A stretch of DNA of 32,103 nt, from the NCBI GenBank assembly GCA_015061665.1, contig SUWC01000036.1:1-32103 (forward strand), written 5' to 3'. Every line of letters begins with the position of its first letter. Within the stretch, counting starts at the first letter, position 1. Positions 29,130-32,103 of the stretch are shown in pieces. This DNA is from Lentisphaerota bacterium. GTDB taxonomy: Bacteria > Verrucomicrobiota > Kiritimatiellia > RFP12 > UBA1067. The position numbers and the translations under genes were made by a program. The notes under the pieces are model-generated. The model had not been told where the DNA came from. It saw only the letters and a program-made list of their open reading frames with translations, and did no database searches.

Positions 29130-30970
29130 CAAGCGGCGTTTTTGGCGAATGCGCGCTTTCTGGCGTCCTTCGCCTTGCTGCTTCCCTTGAGAGAAAGGCC
29201 GATCCATCTGAAGAAGGATGAAATCCGCTCGGCTCCAGGGGCGCGAACCTTCAAGGGACGGCTCTTCGCCGACGTCAGTTTTCCCTTGGCCTTGTCGACG
29301 TCATCCGACTTCGGCAGCTTTTCAAGAATCTTCAGAAGCGACTTGACGTCTTCCCATTTGCCAGGCTCGAAAACGTAGTCCTCGCCGAGTCCCTCCATCA
29401 TGGCGCGGAAATGCTTGCGGACGAATTTTTTCTCCTTCTTGTATCCCTTGCGCAGAATCGCCATGTCGAAGCCGGTCAGCACGATGCGTCCATCCCTGGT
29501 CACTAGAACGTTTTCCGGCCGGACGTCGCGATGCACGACGTCCGCCTTGCGCAGTCCGTCGGATATTTCCACGAAAGCGCGAGCAACGGCGTCGGCTGTC
29601 TTTCCGACAACGCCTCCCTCGCGCGACATGAGGTCCGCAAGAGTCTCCCCGTCGGCTAGCTCGGACACAAGGTACGCTCCCGAAGGCGCCATTCGCCAGG
29701 TCACGGGGCGCAGCGCGTGTTCGGGGCAGGCGAGGTAGAACGCCTGCATGGACCTGAACTGCGTGTCGAACGTGTCGCTCTTGCGGGGGGAGTATTCGAC
29801 TCGGCGCAGTTCGCCGTCCAGCGTTCCCGTGAACGCAAATTTCGGCAGCGTTGCGTGCCAAGCCGGGATCGAGCGCGGCGGTTTTGCCGCGCTCAGGCCT
29901 TCGACGCCGATCAGGTCGCGCGCTTCGGACGCGAGGTCGGCGCGCGCATCAAGGACCGCGTTGAAGTAGACCGTCGTGTCCTTGGGCTTCGACGCGCGGT
30001 AGCCGCGTTCGGACATAAACCGCCCGAGCATGTCGAGCAGTCCTGCCGCGCTCGCCTCTCCTTTGCCTTCGATCGTCCTAAGGGCCTTGCAGAGGTTTGG
30101 CGTTGCGACCTTCTTCTGCAGAAGCGCGTGGTATGCGAGGGATGGCAGGGCGTCTTCCTCTCCTGGAGTGTAGAATCCGCGCTCGTTCTTCACACGCCGC
30201 TTCAGGATGTCGCGCTCCCACGCCTCGCAGTAGTATCCGTCGCCTATGTAGCGCAGGTCGAGACGCACGTGGCTTCCCGCGACGTCGATCTCGTAGTGGG
30301 GACGGTAGGGCAGGTGCGGATAGACCTTGCGCGCGTGCAGGATCCACGCCGCGTTGCGGCAGTCCTCGCAAAGGACGTCGATGTCAGTGTCGCGTTCGCG
30401 CACGTAGTTGTCCGGGAGATGGTCGTATCCGCGCAGGACGACGTAGCTCATCGTTCGGTTCAGCGTCTCGAAAGCGTCGCGCAGCGACTCCCAGCGTCCG
30501 CGCCCGGGGATTGTGCGCGGCGATTTTGCCGCGTGGGCGCCGCTTTGCCAGTCCTCGTAGGGGATGGACGTAAGGAGCCAGAGGTCGTGCCTCGCCTCTT
30601 CGACGGAGTTCGATGCGTGGACGATGTGGCTGCCTCCTATCCACTCGCGGTAGCGGCGTTTCATCTGGTAGACAAGCTCGTTCAGGCGCTCCATGCCGCG
30701 TTCGGTGCGCCTGAAGGCGTAGCGGCACCGTTTGTCGCGGACGACTACGCACAGGAACTTGCCGGCTCCGGCGTCCCTTACCTTACGCTCGGGGCTTGGC
30801 AGGTAGGTTCCGTAGAACTCCTGAAACGCCGTGGCCGCATCGCCAGGCCATTCCAGTTCAAGCGTACGCACGACTTCGACGTGCTTTGGTATGTCGGCAA
30901 GTATCCTCTCCTCGGCGACCCTTGCCTTTTCCCAAAGTACAATAAGGTGAATCTCGCCGTCGTTTTTCAT
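29126..30970 (-). CDS. Nucleotidyltransferase-like / LPS-kinase-like fusion protein
   Basis: 614 residues. Residues 1-140 (MKNDGEIHLIVLWEKAR..., GGSHIVHASNSVEEARHDL) form an unassigned domain. About 165-330 holds VVLRGYDHLPDNY followed by DTDIDVL, a DxD pattern like nucleotidyltransferases. About 395-560 is a protein-kinase-like fold, close in style to lipopolysaccharide kinases, with VVHRDVRPENVLV (catalytic loop Asp) and ILTGFDMAI in place of DFG. The basic C-terminus is Lys/Arg-rich. ATG 30970 is chosen because it overlaps the upstream stop as ATGA behind AAAGGA; the frame is open to an ATG at 31000. Probable role: phosphorylating or otherwise modifying surface glycan. The combination is unusual. 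Confidence 0.7.
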   Translation of the reverse strand: MKNDGEIHLIVLWEKARVAEERILADIPKHVEVVRTLELEWPGDAATAFQEFYGTYLPSPERKVRDAGAGKFLCVVVRDKRCRYAFRRTERGMERLNELVYQMKRRYREWIGGSHIVHASNSVEEARHDLWLLTSIPYEDWQSGAHAAKSPRTIPGRGRWESLRDAFETLNRTMSYVVLRGYDHLPDNYVRERDTDIDVLCEDCRNAAWILHARKVYPHLPYRPHYEIDVAGSHVRLDLRYIGDGYYCEAWERDILKRRVKNERGFYTPGEEDALPSLAYHALLQKKVATPNLCKALRTIEGKGEASAAGLLDMLGRFMSERGYRASKPKDTTVYFNAVLDARADLASEARDLIGVEGLSAAKPPRSIPAWHATLPKFAFTGTLDGELRRVEYSPRKSDTFDTQFRSMQAFYLACPEHALRPVTWRMAPSGAYLVSELADGETLADLMSREGGVVGKTADAVARAFVEISDGLRKADVVHRDVRPENVLVTRDGRIVLTGFDMAILRKGYKKEKKFVRKHFRAMMEGLGEDYVFEPGKWEDVKSLLKILEKLPKSDDVDKAKGKLTSAKSRPLKVRAPGAERISSFFRWIGLSLKGSSKAKDARKRAFAKNAAC

Positions 30971-31932
30971 TGTGCGTCGAATCCTTTCGATGGTACGCAT
31001 TGCTCGATGTAGTCGGCCAGCGCGTCAAACGCGACGGCGCGGCAGTCGAGGTCGATTATGTGCAGTTTAGCCTTGCGGCGTTTCCTTCCGAACTTGAATG
31101 GAATCGTGAGCCGGTACTTGAGCTTCTTAAGTTCCAGGGTCGCCCTGTCGGGCCGCATGGTCCGTGCCCGCTCGCGCCAGTCGGGCTCGGGCAGTTCGGG
31201 GAAGAGCCTGTCGACCGTGTCGCTGCCGGTGCGCGGCAGTTTTGCCGCGCCCGACGCGCCGTCCGCCGGCGAGACGGTGAACGCGAAGCCTTCCTTCGTC
31301 GGCTTGGAGTGCCAGACGATGCATCCGAGCTCCGATTCGATGCGCGAGATGGCGGCTTCTTCGTCCTCGCCGCGTGCGGGCGAGGCCTCGACGATGCGCG
31401 CGCCTTCGTTAAAGCGCAGGTACTCGCGCACGCCGTAGTTTTCGACTGATTCGGCGATGCGCCCCTGCCTGAAGGCGCGGAAAGTGCTGCCGCCGTGGGT
31501 GCCGAAGTAGACGCGCCCGTATTCCGCGAAGCGGCATGGGCGCGAGTAGGCTGTGCAGCAGGCGAGGCGGTGTGCGCCGTTGAGAAGCTCCATGGTGGCT
31601 GTCTCGATCGGAATGGGCGGCGTGGAGAAGTCGAAGCCTGTACGGAAGATGCTTTCGGCAAGGCGTCGGAAGGACGACATGAAGTCGGCAGGAGTCCGGC
31701 GCAGGGGCTCGTCCTCGAAGAAGGAGAGCCTTGCGCGCTGCATCTCGAGGTAGTTCGTCTCGGCGAGGCGGATGGACTCCGCGTCCCCTCCTGCCCATGC
31801 CTCGGCGAGGCGGATCTTGAAGATCAGGTCGAATTTGCGGCTATGGCGCACGATGTCGGCCGGATCCGCGTCGAAAACGCGAATCGGCGTCGTTTCCTCC
31901 CACCTTGGGGCCTTCTGCCTTTTGTTCGCCAT
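30967..31932 (-). CDS. ParB-like 'NGAHRLA' domain protein, probable glycan-locus gene
   Basis: 321 residues, no signal peptide or TM. Residues about 85-150 contain LLNGAHRLACCTAY, similar to the D/NGxHRLxAA motif of ParB/sulfiredoxin-type nucleotide-binding folds; no helix-turn-helix follows, so a chromosome-partition role is unlikely. The C-terminus (KFGRKRRKAKLHIIDLDC) is basic. The ATG at 31932 is chosen because the in-frame ATG at 31953 overlaps the -10 box. The next gene overlaps by ATGA, so the two form an operon converging on the heptose genes. Function unknown; a nucleotide- or phosphate-dependent step in polysaccharide modification is inference. Confidence 0.65.
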   Translation of the reverse strand: MANKRQKAPRWEETTPIRVFDADPADIVRHSRKFDLIFKIRLAEAWAGGDAESIRLAETNYLEMQRARLSFFEDEPLRRTPADFMSSFRRLAESIFRTGFDFSTPPIPIETATMELLNGAHRLACCTAYSRPCRFAEYGRVYFGTHGGSTFRAFRQGRIAESVENYGVREYLRFNEGARIVEASPARGEDEEAAISRIESELGCIVWHSKPTKEGFAFTVSPADGASGAAKLPRTGSDTVDRLFPELPEPDWRERARTMRPDRATLELKKLKYRLTIPFKFGRKRRKAKLHIIDLDCRAVAFDALADYIEQCVPSKGFDAQ

Positions 31933-31943
31933 ATATGGTCTAT

Positions 31944-31952
31944 AGTATAGCA
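31944..31952 (-). promoter_or_regulatory. Extended -10 promoter of the minus-strand operon
   Basis: On the minus strand TGCTATACT (31952-31944). The predicted start near 31937 leaves only about 5 nt before the ATG at 31932, so the mRNA would be nearly leaderless. Confidence 0.6.
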
Positions 31953-31987
31953 TATTCGCCGCTTCTATGGCCGCATGGGCGCTACGG

Positions 31988-32050
31988 CCAACGCATCAAA
32001 AATTCCTTCTCCCCGCTGACGCGGTGTAGAACGAATTTTTGATGCGTTGG
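31988..32050. repeat. Perfect 18-bp inverted repeat with 27-nt loop
   Basis: CCAACGCATCAAAAATTC (31988-32005) and its exact complement (32033-32050) flank a 27-nt loop that contains its own CCGC/GCGG mini-stem. The A/T-rich inner part gives T-runs on both strands. It could be a bidirectional terminator between transcription units, or a MITE-like or recombination element. Confidence 0.7.
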
Positions 32051-32103
32051 AAGTGTTTCAGCAGCCAACAACCAGCGATCAGCGCCCAATCCGGGCGGTC
32101 GTG

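Noticed and set aside
29717-31012. Plus-strand 431-residue frame opposite the two convergent surface genes
   Set aside because: No family motif or start signal; the minus-strand frames contain recognisable catalytic motifs and ATGA coupling.

Overview
The window is most likely a chromosomal segment of a Gram-negative member of the PVC superphylum. A gut-type Kiritimatiellota/Lentisphaerota/Verrucomicrobiota bacterium is my best guess. This is inferred from GC-rich housekeeping genes, a giant BspA-type leucine-rich-repeat protein with InlB-type B repeats, a SecD-SecF fusion and an ADP-heptose (LPS core) gene set. I have no search result to confirm the lineage.

Region 1 (1-8248, all +) is conserved core: the tail of an unknown gene, a small basic protein, prmA, rplU-rpmA with its own promoter and terminator, secDF, an altronate-dehydratase-like uxaA, an Mrp/Nbp35-type P-loop ATPase and rsmB.

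Region 2 (about 8249-19544) is accessory and less GC-rich. Two near-identical 87-nt stretches (8317-8403 and 10134-10220) each begin just downstream of a predicted extended -10 promoter and look like a structured RNA element. The first is followed by repeat debris and a PIN-domain toxin-antitoxin-like pair. The second leads into a further long hairpin and then a three-gene operon: a small one-TM protein, a RipA-like four-TM protein, and a 2153-residue protein. In the last of these, an unrelated cytosolic-looking N-terminus is joined in frame to an exported 40-unit BspA LRR protein. After a terminator come two about 270-bp direct repeats, each carrying a MITE-like long inverted repeat. They flank a Phd/YefM antitoxin and the remnant of its RelE/ParE toxin. 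A small REP-like hairpin family and a heptanucleotide repeat are also scattered here.

Region 3 (19545-24846, +) returns to core-like composition: an alkaline-phosphatase-superfamily protein coupled to a hybrid histidine kinase with receivers at both ends, then glgB (glycogen branching) and dtd (D-aminoacyl-tRNA deacylase).

Region 4 (24901-32103) is a cell-surface polysaccharide locus. tRNA-Leu(UAA) is followed after 10 nt by a GT9 heptosyltransferase-like gene, then hldE, gmhA and a CDP-glycerol glycerophosphotransferase-like gene, all tightly packed. Two minus-strand genes converge on them with overlapping stops: a ParB-like 'NGAHRLA' protein, and a nucleotidyltransferase-like plus LPS-kinase-like fusion. 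Both are probably involved in decorating the same glycan. A perfect 18-bp inverted repeat closes the window.
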